Of a stretch of DNA of 64,000 nucleotides, positions 18,164 through 27,296 are shown one piece after another. The DNA comes from Chromobacterium vaccinii. Lineage in GTDB: Bacteria; Pseudomonadota; Gammaproteobacteria; Burkholderiales; Chromobacteriaceae. The notes beneath the pieces were generated by a model, which worked only from the letters and a program-made list of their open reading frames with translations, searched no databases and was not told the origin of the DNA. The DNA lies in the NCBI RefSeq assembly GCF_000971335.1, contig NZ_JZJL01000002.1:62001-126000 (forward strand), given 5' to 3'. The stretch's first letter is position 1; each line of letters opens with the position of its first letter. The position numbers were made by a program, and so were the translations under genes.

Positions 18164-18655
18164 TCAGCGGCGGCGGTATTCTACAAAGGCGTAAGGCAAC
18201 CCGTCGGCGCTGACCGCGCCCTCGCGCGACGCCTCGCGCCAGTCGTCCGGGTCGAACTCCGGGAAGTGGGCGTCGCCGTCGTAGTCGCGGGCGATTTCGG
18301 TCAGGCACAGCCGGTCGGCCAGTGCCAGAGCCTGGCGGTACAGGTCGGCTCCGCCGATCAGGCAGGCCTCGTCCACCGCGCCGGCCAGCGCCAGCGCCTC
18401 CTCCAGAGAATGAGCGGTTTCCGCGCCGTCCGCCCTCCAGTCCGCCTGGCGGGTAACCACGATATTGCGGCGGCCCGGCAGCGGCCGGCCGATCGAGTCC
18501 CAGGTCTTTCGGCCCATGATCACCGGCTTGCCCAGCGTGGTCGCCTTGAAATGCTTCAGATCCTCCGGCAGACGCCAGGGCAGCTGGTTGTCTATGCCGA
18601 TGGTGCGATTGGCGGCCATCGCGGCCACCAGCGTCAGCGTCGGTTTCCGGCTCAT
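18164..18655 (-). CDS. folA: Dihydrofolate reductase
   Basis: 163 aa, standard DHFR size. Family features: [28 protein letters not shown] (Met20-loop region and the catalytic Asp in LPEDLKHF), [16 protein letters not shown], and [12 protein letters not shown]. It reduces dihydrofolate to tetrahydrofolate. The ATG at 18655 overlaps the thyA stop by ATGA, so it is coupled to thyA, matching the chemistry: thymidylate synthase produces the dihydrofolate that FolA recycles. A longer open frame upstream is only thyA read in another frame. Confidence 0.96.
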   Translation of the reverse strand: MSRKPTLTLVAAMAANRTIGIDNQLPWRLPEDLKHFKATTLGKPVIMGRKTWDSIGRPLPGRRNIVVTRQADWRADGAETAHSLEEALALAGAVDEACLIGGADLYRQALALADRLCLTEIARDYDGDAHFPEFDPDDWREASREGAVSADGLPYAFVEYRRR

Positions 18656-19446
18656 ACCGCCACCTGCGCCTTGATGTGCGGGTGCGGGTCGTAGCCTTCC
18701 AGCGCGAAGTCTTCGAATTTGAACGCGAACAGGTCTTTCACCTCGGGATTCAGCTTCATCGTCGGCAGCGGGCGCGGTTCGCGCGTTAATTGCAATTGCG
18801 CCTGTTCCAGATGGTTGCTGTACAGATGGGCGTCGCCCAGCGTGTGGACGAAGTCGCCCGGCCGCAGGCCGCATACCTGGGCCACCATCATCGTCAGCAG
18901 CGCGTAGCTGGCGATGTTGAACGGCACGCCGAGGAAGATGTCGGCCGAGCGCTGATACAGCTGGCAGGACAGCCTGCCGTCGGCGACGTAGAACTGGAAC
19001 AGGCTGTGGCAAGGCGGCAGCGCCATCTGGTCCACCAGCGCCGGGTTCCAGGCCGACACGATCAGCCGGCGCGAATCGGGGTTCTTTTTGATCATGTCCA
19101 GCAACTGGCTGATCTGGTCGATGTGGCGGCCGTCCGGCGCCGGCCAGCTGCGCCACTGGTAGCCGTAGACCGGGCCGAGATCGCCGTTCTCGTCGGCCCA
19201 ATCGTCCCAGATCGACACGCCGTTTTCCTTCAGATAGCGGATATTGGTATCGCCGGACAGGAACCACAGCAGTTCGTGGATGATGGAGCGCAGATGGCAT
19301 TTCTTGGTGGTGATCAGCGGAAAACCGTCCGCCAGATCGAAGCGCATCTGGTAGCCGAACACCGAGCGGGTGCCGGTTCCGGTGCGGTCTGCCTTGTCGT
19401 GTCCATGTTCCAGCACATGGCGCATCAGGTCGAGGTACTGTTGCAT
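18652..19446 (-). CDS. thyA: Thymidylate synthase
   Basis: 264 aa, the same length as the E. coli enzyme. The catalytic cysteine is Cys146 in [12 protein letters not shown], with [12 protein letters not shown], the dUMP-binding [10 protein letters not shown] and [18 protein letters not shown] also conserved. It converts dUMP to dTMP using methylene-tetrahydrofolate. It is the first gene of the thyA-folA operon and divergent from flhB, with 139 bases between the starts. Confidence 0.98.
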   Translation of the reverse strand: MQQYLDLMRHVLEHGHDKADRTGTGTRSVFGYQMRFDLADGFPLITTKKCHLRSIIHELLWFLSGDTNIRYLKENGVSIWDDWADENGDLGPVYGYQWRSWPAPDGRHIDQISQLLDMIKKNPDSRRLIVSAWNPALVDQMALPPCHSLFQFYVADGRLSCQLYQRSADIFLGVPFNIASYALLTMMVAQVCGLRPGDFVHTLGDAHLYSNHLEQAQLQLTREPRPLPTMKLNPEVKDLFAFKFEDFALEGYDPHPHIKAQVAV

Positions 19447-19585
19447 GTGGGCGATTCCGTCAATAATCAGATTATTGTACCGCTAGCGGCGCTGCCGCGC
19501 GAGGCGCGGGGCTGGCCGAGACCGGCCGGCATACGCTACCATTCAGTTTAAAATCAAGACAAAAGCATTTATCTAAAGCGAGCCC

Positions 19586-20752
19586 ATGGCAGAAGACTCA
19601 GACCTCGAACGCACCGAACCCGCGTCAGCCAAACGGCTGTCGATGGCCCGTGAGGATGGCAACATCCCCCGGTCGCGGGAGCTGTCGACCTTCGCCGTCA
19701 CCATGACCGGAGTCGCGCTGCTGATGGCGATGGGCGGCCAGCTAGGCCATGCGCTCGGCGAAATCATGCGCCACTTGCTCACCTTCGACCAAGCCGCGGT
19801 GCAGCACACCGAGCCCGCGCTGATCCGGTTCAAGGAAAGCCTGTTCCAGGCGCTGACCGCGCTGGCTCCGTTCTTCGTCGGGCTGGCGCTGGCGGCGCTG
19901 TGCGCGCCGCTGCTGGTCGGCGGCTGGAACATGACCTTCAAGGCGCTGGAGCCCAATTTCGGCAAACTGAACCCCTTTCCGGGCATGAAGCGCATCATCT
20001 CGCTGAACGCGGTCAACGAAGGCTTGAAGGCGATACTGAAAAGCCTGCTGATCGGCGGCATCGCCACCTGGTACATCTGGAAGGAGCGCGGCGAGATCAT
20101 CGGCCTGCTGTCCATGCCGCTGGAAGCCGGCATCCTGAAGATGACCGACCTGATGATCCGCACCTTCTTCATCGTCACCGCCGCGCTGATCCTGCTGGTG
20201 GCGCTGGACGTGCCCTACCAGCTATGGAGCTACTACAAGAAGCTCAGGATGACCAAGGAAGAGGTCAAGCAGGAATACAAGGAAGCGGAAGGCTCCCCCG
20301 AGGTCAAGGGCCGCATCCGCCAGATGCAGCGCGAAGCCGCTCGCAAGCGGATGATGCAGGAGGTGCCCAAGGCCAACGTGATCGTCACCAACCCGACCCA
20401 CTTCGCGGTGGCGCTGAAATACGACGACACCATGCGCGCGCCGCAGGTGGTGGCCAAGGGTTCGCTGAAACTGGCGGAAAAGATCATCGACACCGGCAAG
20501 GACAGCCGCGTGCCCATCATGCGCTCGCCCCCCTTCGCCCGGGCGCTGTATTTCCACGGAGAACTGGGCCAGGACATCCCGGCCCAGCTGTACGCGGCGG
20601 CGGCCCAGGTGCTGGCCTATGTGTTCCAGCTGCAGCAGTATCAATCCATCGGCGGCGTGGCCCCGACCTTCCCGGATCAACTGGACGTGCCCGACGAGCT
20701 TGACCCGTACAGCAAACGTCCGCAAGATTCGGCGCCAGAAGAAAGCCGATAA
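19586..20752 (+). CDS. flhB: Flagellar export apparatus protein FlhB
   Basis: 388 aa. N-terminal membrane domain with four hydrophobic helices (about 35-210), a charged linker (KLRMTKEEVKQEYKEAEG) and the autocleavage motif Asn269-Pro-Thr-His272 in VIVTNPTHFAVALKY, the same numbering as enteric FlhB. The C-terminal cytoplasmic domain switches export specificity from hook to filament proteins after cleavage. It starts with RLSMAREDGNIPRSRELS, typical of the family's N-terminus. Only 6 bases separate it from flhA. Confidence 0.96.
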   Translation: MAEDSDLERTEPASAKRLSMAREDGNIPRSRELSTFAVTMTGVALLMAMGGQLGHALGEIMRHLLTFDQAAVQHTEPALIRFKESLFQALTALAPFFVGLALAALCAPLLVGGWNMTFKALEPNFGKLNPFPGMKRIISLNAVNEGLKAILKSLLIGGIATWYIWKERGEIIGLLSMPLEAGILKMTDLMIRTFFIVTAALILLVALDVPYQLWSYYKKLRMTKEEVKQEYKEAEGSPEVKGRIRQMQREAARKRMMQEVPKANVIVTNPTHFAVALKYDDTMRAPQVVAKGSLKLAEKIIDTGKDSRVPIMRSPPFARALYFHGELGQDIPAQLYAAAAQVLAYVFQLQQYQSIGGVAPTFPDQLDVPDELDPYSKRPQDSAPEESR

Positions 20753-20758
20753 GCCAGC

Positions 20759-22843
20759 ATGGACTCCATCCTCCAGATATTGCGCAAAATGAAGATCGCC
20801 CAGCTCGCGGGGCCGCTGCTCATCATCCTGATCCTGACGATGATGATCCTGCCGTTGCCGCCGGTGCTGCTGGACATCTTCTTCACCTTCAACATCGCGG
20901 TGTCGGTGATCGTGCTGCTGGTCGGCATCAATGTGCGCAAGCCGCTGGACTTCTCGTCCTTTCCCTCGGTGCTGCTGATCACCACCATGCTGCGGCTGTC
21001 GCTGAACGTCGCCTCCAGCCGGGTGGTGCTGCTGGAGGGCCATACCGGCCCGGACGCCGCCGGCAAGGTGATCGAATCGTTCTCCCACTTCCTGGTGGGC
21101 GGCAACGTCGCCATCGGCATCGTGGTGTTCATCATCATCACCATCATCAACTTCGTGGTGATCACCAAGGGCGCCGGCCGGATCGCCGAAGTGTCGGCCC
21201 GCTTCACCCTGGACGCGATGCCGGGCAAGCAGATGGCGATCGACGCCGACCTCAACGCCGGCCTGATCGGCGAGGACGATGCCCGCAAGCGCCGCTCCAC
21301 CATCGCCGAGGAAGCCAACTTCTTCGGCGCGATGGACGGCGCGTCCAAATACGTGCGCGGCGACGCGATGGCCGGCATCATGATCATCCTGATCAACGTG
21401 ATCGGCGGCCTGATCGTCGGCGTGGTCCAGCACGACCTGCCGGTGGGCCAGGCGGCGGAAACCTACACCCTGCTGAGCATTGGCGACGGCCTGGTCGCGC
21501 AGATTCCGGCGCTGATCATCTCCACCGCGGCCGGTATCGTGGTGACGCGCGTCGGCACCGACCAGGACATGTCGGAGCAGTTCCTGGGCCAGCTGTTCAC
21601 CAAGCCGCAGGTGCTGTACATCACCGCGTCGGTGATCGGCATGATAGGCCTGATCCCCAACATGCCCCATTTCTCCTTCCTGCTGATCGCCGGCGGCCTG
21701 TTGGCGCTGGCCAGGACGATGGAGCAGCGCGGCAAGCAAAAGCTGGCCCGGGAACTGCAGGCGGCCGCGCAGCCGACGGCGGCGCCGGAGCAGCAGGCGG
21801 CCGAAGTGGGCTGGCACGACGTCCAGCACGTCGACCAGCTGGGCATGGAGGTCGGCTACCGGCTGATCCCGCTGGTGGACCGCACCCAGGACGGCGAGCT
21901 GCTGCGCCGCATCCGCGGCATCCGCAAAAAGATCGCCCAAGACCTGGGCTTTCTGGTGCCGCCGGTCCACATCCGCGACAATCTGGAAATCAAGCCCAAC
22001 GCCTACCGCATCTTGCTGAAGGGCGTGGAGCTGGGCAAGGGCGAGGCCTTCATCGGCCAGTTCCTGGCCATCAATCCGGGCATGGTCAGCAAGGAGATCG
22101 CCGGCGCGGCCACCACCGACCCGGCCTTCGGCCTGCCGGCGGTGTGGATAGACGCCGGCAAGCGCGAGGAAGCGCAGAGCCTGGGCTATACCGTGGTGGA
22201 CGCCAGCACCGTGGTGGCCACCCACATCTCCAACCTGCTGCAGACCCACTCCGCCGAGCTGCTGGGACGCGAAGAGGTCCAGGCGCTGATCGACCACCAG
22301 GCCAAGGAATCTCCGAAACTGATCGAGGATCTGGTGCCCAAGGTGGTGCCGGTGAGCATACTGCAGAAGGTGCTGCAGCAACTGCTGTCGGAGGGCATAC
22401 ACATCCGCGACTTCCGCACCATCGTCGAAACTCTGGCCGACCACGTGCCTCAAAACCAGGACGTCGACGAGCTGACCAGCGCCGTGCGCACCGCGCTGTC
22501 GCGGGTGATCGTCCAGCAACTGTTCCCGGGCGAGGCCGAGCTGCCGCTGATGACGCTGGAGCCGCAGCTGGAAAACGTGCTGATGCAGGCGGTGCAATCG
22601 AAAGCCGGCGGCGGACTGGAGCCGGGACTGGCCGAGAATCTGCTGTCAAGCGCGGCCCAACAGACCGAACAAGTGGAGATCCAGGGGTATAATCCGGTGC
22701 TGCTGACGGCGCCGGGCCTGCGGCCGCTGCTCGCGCGTTTCCTGCGCCGGGCATTGCCGCAATTGCGTGTGATTTCGCATAATGAGATTCCGGACAATAA
22801 ATCCATTCGTATAATTGCGGTAATCGGCGGCAGCAAGGGCTAA
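20759..22843 (+). CDS. flhA: Flagellar export apparatus protein FlhA
   Basis: 694 aa, normal FlhA length. Eight predicted membrane helices fill the first ~330 residues, including the conserved FHIPEP-like loop region (FTLDAMPGKQMAIDADLNAG), which in this family conducts protons for export. The C-terminal cytoplasmic domain (from about 360) forms the nonameric ring that docks chaperone-substrate complexes such as FlgN. It is second gene in the flhB-flhA-flhF-flhG-fliA-motA run. The 3' end is slightly more A/T-rich around the ribosome site of flhF, with no other irregularity. Confidence 0.97.
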   Translation: MDSILQILRKMKIAQLAGPLLIILILTMMILPLPPVLLDIFFTFNIAVSVIVLLVGINVRKPLDFSSFPSVLLITTMLRLSLNVASSRVVLLEGHTGPDAAGKVIESFSHFLVGGNVAIGIVVFIIITIINFVVITKGAGRIAEVSARFTLDAMPGKQMAIDADLNAGLIGEDDARKRRSTIAEEANFFGAMDGASKYVRGDAMAGIMIILINVIGGLIVGVVQHDLPVGQAAETYTLLSIGDGLVAQIPALIISTAAGIVVTRVGTDQDMSEQFLGQLFTKPQVLYITASVIGMIGLIPNMPHFSFLLIAGGLLALARTMEQRGKQKLARELQAAAQPTAAPEQQAAEVGWHDVQHVDQLGMEVGYRLIPLVDRTQDGELLRRIRGIRKKIAQDLGFLVPPVHIRDNLEIKPNAYRILLKGVELGKGEAFIGQFLAINPGMVSKEIAGAATTDPAFGLPAVWIDAGKREEAQSLGYTVVDASTVVATHISNLLQTHSAELLGREEVQALIDHQAKESPKLIEDLVPKVVPVSILQKVLQQLLSEGIHIRDFRTIVETLADHVPQNQDVDELTSAVRTALSRVIVQQLFPGEAELPLMTLEPQLENVLMQAVQSKAGGGLEPGLAENLLSSAAQQTEQVEIQGYNPVLLTAPGLRPLLARFLRRALPQLRVISHNEIPDNKSIRIIAVIGGSKG

Positions 22844-22856
22844 GGGCTAAACAATA

Positions 22857-24293
22857 ATGGTGGTGAAAAAGTTCTTCGGGAAAACCACTCGAGACGCACT
22901 CAGGCAAGTTCGCGAAGAACTGGGCGCGGATGCCCTTATTTTGTCCAATCGCCCGACGATGGGCGGCGGCGTGGAAATCATGGCGGTGGCCGACGCGGAC
23001 GTCGCCAACCTGGCCAGCACGCTGTCCACCTCCAGCAGCAAGCATCCGCCGCGCAACGCGCCGCCCGCGGTCAACCGGCCGCAGCAACCCGCGCCGATCC
23101 CGCCCGCCAACGGCAGCGCGATGAACCGCGCCATCGCCCGCACCTACGCGATGCCGGTGGAGCCGCTGGAAAGCCCCGCCCCGCCACGGCTGGAAACGGC
23201 GCCGCCGCGGATGGAGCCGACCTTTACCCCGCCGCAGCCCGCCGCCCAGCCCATGATGCAGCCGGCGGCGCAATCTCCCCCGCGCGCCGCGCAGCGGCCG
23301 CAGCCGGCGCCTGCCGCGCCGCAGGTCAACGGCGAGGAGCAGGAACAAATGGCCCAGGAACTCAGGCAGATCGGCGACGAGATCAAACTGCTCAGAAGCC
23401 TGCTGCAAAGCCAGCTGGCCAGCTTCGCCTGGTCGGACATGGAGGGCAAGGCGCCCAACCGGCTGGAGCTGTTCAAGCACCTGCTGGCCATGGGTTTTTC
23501 CGCCCAGCTGATCCGCCAGCTGATCGAGAAGATGCCGGCTCAGTACCAGGCCGAGGTCGCGGTGAAATGGGCGCGCTCGGCGCTGGCGCACAATCTGAAA
23601 TGCGCGGACGCCGACCGCGAGGTGATGGACCGCGGCGGCATCTTCGCGCTGGTCGGCCCCACCGGCGTCGGCAAGACCACCACCGTGGCCAAGCTGGCCG
23701 CCCGCGCGACGATGCGCTTCGGCGCCCAGCACGTGGCGCTGATCACCACCGACAGCTACCGGATCGGCGCGCAAGACCAGTTGCGCATCTACGGCAAGAT
23801 CCTGGGCGTGCCGGTGTTCTCCATCCAGAACGAGGGCGATCTGCAGCTGACGCTGGCCGACCTGTCCAACCGCCACATCGTGTTCATCGACACCGTGGGC
23901 ATGGGCCAGCGCGACGCGCGCGTGCTGGCGCAGATCGACATGCTGCGCACCGCCGGCCGGCCGATCGAGCGGCTGCTGCTGCTGGCCGCCAACACCGACG
24001 GCCATACGCTGGAGGATGTGGTGAAACGCTACCGCGGCGACGGCCTGTCCGGCTGCATCCTGTCGAAGATAGACGAGGCGGTGGCCCAGGGCCCCAGCCT
24101 GGACGTGATCATCCGCAACCGGCTCAAGCTTTACTACGTCACCAACGGCCAGCGGGTGCCGGAAGACCTGCATTCGGCCAACGCCGCCTTCCTGGTCGAC
24201 CGCGCGATGCGCGCGCAGCAGATCGCCTCCCCGTTCGCGCTGCAGGCCGATGAAATGTCCATCATGCAGGCGGCTCAGGCCGGATGGCTATGA
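22857..24293 (+). CDS. flhF: SRP-type GTPase FlhF (flagellar number/placement)
   Basis: 478 aa. N-terminal B domain starts MVVKKFFGKTTRDALRQVREELGADA, followed by a long Pro/Ala-rich linker (about 60-165), an N domain, and the G domain with P-loop GPTGVGKTTTVAKLA (near 267-280), TTDSYRIGAQDQL (G2) and IDTVGMGQRD (G3). FlhF recruits the first basal-body proteins to the pole. It overlaps flhG at its 3' end. Start ATG follows AAGGGCTAAGGGCTAAACAATA. Confidence 0.95.
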   Translation: MVVKKFFGKTTRDALRQVREELGADALILSNRPTMGGGVEIMAVADADVANLASTLSTSSSKHPPRNAPPAVNRPQQPAPIPPANGSAMNRAIARTYAMPVEPLESPAPPRLETAPPRMEPTFTPPQPAAQPMMQPAAQSPPRAAQRPQPAPAAPQVNGEEQEQMAQELRQIGDEIKLLRSLLQSQLASFAWSDMEGKAPNRLELFKHLLAMGFSAQLIRQLIEKMPAQYQAEVAVKWARSALAHNLKCADADREVMDRGGIFALVGPTGVGKTTTVAKLAARATMRFGAQHVALITTDSYRIGAQDQLRIYGKILGVPVFSIQNEGDLQLTLADLSNRHIVFIDTVGMGQRDARVLAQIDMLRTAGRPIERLLLLAANTDGHTLEDVVKRYRGDGLSGCILSKIDEAVAQGPSLDVIIRNRLKLYYVTNGQRVPEDLHSANAAFLVDRAMRAQQIASPFALQADEMSIMQAAQAGWL

Positions 24294-25168
24294 ACGCCAT
24301 GCAGGACCAGGCCGCCAGCCTCCGTCTGCTCGCCGCCCAGCGGCAGCGCGCGCCCAGCTTCGCCTTCATCGGCTCCGAACACTCAGGCACCAGCACCGTG
24401 GTGACCGAGCTCGCGCTGGGCCTCGCCTACGCCGGCCTGCGCCCCATCATGGTGGACTGCTGCCTGGGCCAGGTGCAGACCCGCCGCCTGGGCGTGCCCT
24501 CCACCGCCACGCTGGAAAGCCAGGTGGTCAGCGTGGGCGGTCTGGACGAAATGATGGTAGTGTCGCGGCAAGGCGTTCAGTTGATCAATCTCTATGCGCA
24601 GCCCGAGCAACGCGCGTTATTCTCCACCCAGCTGTGGCTGCGGCTGGGCAGCGAATTCGGCGCGCAGGAGCGCGACGCTTCGGCGCTGCTGATCGACGCG
24701 CCCGACCCGGTTCGCGACCCGATCCCGGCCTGCGTGGCCGACAACCTGGTCTTGGTGCTGACGCCGGCAGCCGATTCGCTGACCGCCGCCTACGCTAATA
24801 TCAAGCGCCTGGCCAGCCGTTACGGCCGCCAGCGCTTCAACGTGCTGGTCAACCGCGCGCGGCATCTGGAAGAGGCGCACGAGCTGTTCACCCGGCTGTC
24901 GGCGGTCACCAGCGAATTCCTGACCGTTTCGCTGCGCTGGGTGGGCTTCGTGCCGCAGGACAACGCGGTGCGCCGCAGCCAGACGCTGCGCCGGCCGCTG
25001 ATGGAGGCGTTCCCGGACAGCGAGGCGGCGATGGCCTTCTCGCAGCTGTCGGCGGTGCTGCCGCAGTGGGACGCGCCGGAAACCAGCCGCGACAGTACCG
25101 GATACATGGACTTGCTGATTGCCGCCTCGCGCGATTGGGCCGAGGCAGATGGAGCCAAACCCTTATGA
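24290..25168 (+). CDS. flhG: FlhG/FleN-like MinD-family protein with degenerate nucleotide-binding site
   Basis: 292 aa from ATG 24290, which overlaps the flhF stop as ATGA; an ATG two codons earlier (24284) is equally possible. Position and overall length fit FlhG, the MinD-type ATPase that restrains FlhF and flagellar number. However, the deviant Walker A (normally SGKGGVGKT) reads GSEHSGTST (about 28-36), so both lysines are absent; the DAD motif is VDCCLG; and the switch region is LLIDAPDPV instead of DTGAG-like. ATP hydrolysis is therefore doubtful. The C-terminus overlaps fliA by ATGA. Confidence 0.85.
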   Translation: MNAMQDQAASLRLLAAQRQRAPSFAFIGSEHSGTSTVVTELALGLAYAGLRPIMVDCCLGQVQTRRLGVPSTATLESQVVSVGGLDEMMVVSRQGVQLINLYAQPEQRALFSTQLWLRLGSEFGAQERDASALLIDAPDPVRDPIPACVADNLVLVLTPAADSLTAAYANIKRLASRYGRQRFNVLVNRARHLEEAHELFTRLSAVTSEFLTVSLRWVGFVPQDNAVRRSQTLRRPLMEAFPDSEAAMAFSQLSAVLPQWDAPETSRDSTGYMDLLIAASRDWAEADGAKPL

Positions 25169-25911
25169 CCTTTCCGTCCTTCCGCCGATCGGGCTATGCC
25201 GCAGCAGCCCCCAGCGTCGAGATCGACGTGGAGGCCTATACCCCGCTGGTGCGCAAGCTGGCCAGCATCATGATCGCCCGGCTGCCGGCGTCGGTGGAGC
25301 TGGGCGATCTGATTCAGGTCGGCATGATCGGCCTGATCGAGGCCGCCCGCCAGTTCGATCCCGCCCAGGGCGTGCAGTTCGAAACCTTCGCCAGCCAACG
25401 CATCCGCGGCTCGATGCTGGACGAACTCCGGCGCGAGGACTGGCTGCCGCGCCAGGCGCGCCGCAACTCCCGCCAGATAGAGGAAGCGATCTCCAAGCTG
25501 GAGCAACGGCTGGGCCGCACGCCGCTGGAATCGGAAATCGCCGTTGAGATGGGCCTGGAACTGGAGCAATACCAGGACATGCTCGGCGATTGCAAAGGCA
25601 CCACCCTGCTGCATTTCGAGGACTTCGGCGGCGGCGACGACGAAAGCAGCCACAATCCGGTGACCAATGTCGCCGACGAAGACTCGCCCGACCCGCTGGC
25701 CACCTTCTCCGACGACAGCTTCCGCCAACAGCTGATCAGCGCGATCAAATTCCTGCCCGAGCGCGACCAGCTGGTGATGGCGCTTTACTACGAACAAGAG
25801 CTGAACCTGAAGGAAATCGGCGCGGTGCTGGGCGTCACCGAATCCCGCGTCTGCCAATTGCACAGCCAGGCCATCGCCCGTCTGCGCGCAAAATTGAAAG
25901 ACTGGCTGTAA
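25165..25911 (+). CDS. fliA: RNA polymerase sigma factor for flagellar operon (sigma-28)
   Basis: 248 aa from ATG 25165, overlapping the flhG stop (ATGA), with GGAG 10 bases upstream. Sigma-70 region 2 (LVRKLASIMIARLPASVELGDLIQVGMIGLIEAARQFD), region 3 (TPLESEIAVEMGLELEQYQ) and region 4 helix-turn-helix (ELNLKEIGAVLGVTESRVCQLHSQAIARLRAKL) are all present. It directs late flagellar and chemotaxis promoters and is held by FlgM, whose gene lies at 50.9-51.2 kb. A longer open frame upstream is flhG read out of frame. Confidence 0.97.
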   Translation: MTFPSFRRSGYAAAAPSVEIDVEAYTPLVRKLASIMIARLPASVELGDLIQVGMIGLIEAARQFDPAQGVQFETFASQRIRGSMLDELRREDWLPRQARRNSRQIEEAISKLEQRLGRTPLESEIAVEMGLELEQYQDMLGDCKGTTLLHFEDFGGGDDESSHNPVTNVADEDSPDPLATFSDDSFRQQLISAIKFLPERDQLVMALYYEQELNLKEIGAVLGVTESRVCQLHSQAIARLRAKLKDWL

Positions 25912-25961
25912 GCGAAGACCCCGAGCCGGGTCTCAGACCAGATCGATAACGGAACCTTTTT

Positions 25962-26711
25962 GTGGACAAGATCAGTCTTATCGCCATTGTAATGGGCTTG
26001 ACCGCCATCATCGCCGGCCAGGCCATCGAAGGGGGCAGCATCGGCTCGCTGATGCAGCTGACCGCCTTCATGATCGTCATCGGCGGCACCACCAGCGCGG
26101 TGATGCTGCAAAGCACGCCCAAACAGTTCATGGCCGGCCTGCGCATGCTGCGCTGGATATTCCGCCCGCCCAACTTCGACCACGAAAAAATGATCCGCGA
26201 GGTCATCAACTGGAGCCAGACCTCGCGCAAGGGCGGCCTCTTGGCGCTGGAGGGCCTGATCGCCACCCAGCGCGATCCGTTCACCAAGAAGGCGATGCAG
26301 ATGCTGGTGGACGGCACCGAGCCGGACACGCTGCGCGCGGTGATGGAAGTGGAAATCAGCATGTTCGAGCACGCCCGCAAGCAGGCGGCCCGCATCTGGG
26401 AGTCGGCTGGCGGCTACGCGCCGACCATGGGCATTCTGGGCGCGGTGCTGGGCCTGATCCACGTGATGGAAAATCTGTCCGACCCGGCCAAGCTGGGCGG
26501 CGGCATCGCGGTGGCCTTCGTCGCCACCGTGTATGGCGTCGGCTCGGCCAACCTGTTTTTCCTGCCCATGGCCAACAAGCTCAAACACCTGGTGGCATCC
26601 GAGGTGGCCATGAAGGAGCTAGTGGTCGAGGGCGTAGTGGCGATCGCCAACGGCGAGAACCCGCGCATCATCGAAAGCCGGCTGCGCGGCTATCTGGCGA
26701 TGCACGAGTAA
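25962..26711 (+). CDS. motA: Flagellar motor stator protein MotA (MotC/PomA-like)
   Basis: 249 aa starting with GTG 25962, 6 bases after GGAACC. Four hydrophobic segments: 1-25 (ISLIAIVMGLTAIIAGQAIEGG), 30-55, 145-170 (SAGGYAPTMGILGAVLGLIHVM) and 180-205, with a large cytoplasmic loop between helices 2 and 3. The proline-bearing YAPTMGILGAVLGL is characteristic of MotA/PomA. It forms the ion channel with MotB. No motB follows: the next gene encodes a lipoprotein, so the partner must be elsewhere. Confidence 0.92.
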   Translation: MDKISLIAIVMGLTAIIAGQAIEGGSIGSLMQLTAFMIVIGGTTSAVMLQSTPKQFMAGLRMLRWIFRPPNFDHEKMIREVINWSQTSRKGGLLALEGLIATQRDPFTKKAMQMLVDGTEPDTLRAVMEVEISMFEHARKQAARIWESAGGYAPTMGILGAVLGLIHVMENLSDPAKLGGGIAVAFVATVYGVGSANLFFLPMANKLKHLVASEVAMKELVVEGVVAIANGENPRIIESRLRGYLAMHE

Positions 26712-26788
26712 GGCCGCCGCCCAGCACACAAAAATTCACATGGATTTACAATTTGCCGTTATCATGTCGCGCCTTATCGCAACCACTG

Positions 26789-27232
26789 ATGACGACTATG
26801 CGTATTCTGATCGCTGCCGCGCTGGTTGCAGGCCTGAGCGCCTGCGCCAGCACTCCCATGGCCTCCAAGGAAGCGGACGCCGCCGCCAAAGAATTCAAGA
26901 TTCCCGCCGCCGATGCCGCCCGCGTCTACATCTATCGCAACGAGAACTTCGGCGCCGCGGTGAAGCTGCCGGTCGCCATCGACAACGCGATGGCCGGCGA
27001 TACCGTGGCCCATAGCTACATCATGAAGGACCTGCCGGCCGGCAAACATACGATCACCGGCAAGGGCGAGAACGATTCCAGCATCACCCTGGACGCCGTC
27101 GCCGGCAAAATCTATTACATCTGGCAAGAAGTGAAGATGGGCCTGTTCGCTCCCCGCAACCAGCTGCAGGAAGTCGACGAGAAAACCGGCCAGGATGGCG
27201 TGAAGGAATCCTCGCTGATCGCCCCGCTCTAA
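26789..27232 (+). CDS. DUF2846 lipoprotein
   Basis: 147 aa. Signal sequence MRILIAAALVAGLSAC with a lipobox LSAC, then a small beta-rich domain with ARVYIYRNENFGAAVKLPVAIDNAMAGD...DLPAGKHTIT, the DUF2846 pattern. Start chosen at the ATG 26789 nearest the signal; ATG 26798 is possible too, and no strong ribosome site is visible for either. Function unknown; sits where motB would be expected, but shares nothing with MotB. A terminator follows directly. Confidence 0.82.
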   Translation: MTTMRILIAAALVAGLSACASTPMASKEADAAAKEFKIPAADAARVYIYRNENFGAAVKLPVAIDNAMAGDTVAHSYIMKDLPAGKHTITGKGENDSSITLDAVAGKIYYIWQEVKMGLFAPRNQLQEVDEKTGQDGVKESSLIAPL

Positions 27233-27247
27233 AGCCCCCCGGAATCG

Positions 27248-27275
27248 AAAAAGGCAAGCGACGCTTGCCTTTTTT
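27248..27275. terminator. Bidirectional terminator
   Basis: 12-bp perfect stem AAAAAGGCAAGC/GCTTGCCTTTTT, loop GAC, with T-tracts in both directions, between the lipoprotein gene and the convergent exonuclease gene. Confidence 0.93.
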
Positions 27276-27296
27276 CATGTCCGGAGCCATGCCGGC

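Noticed and set aside
20222-22597. A 791-codon open frame antisense to flhA and the end of flhB
   Set aside because: Mirror of highly conserved export genes; His/Arg-rich, no homology seen.
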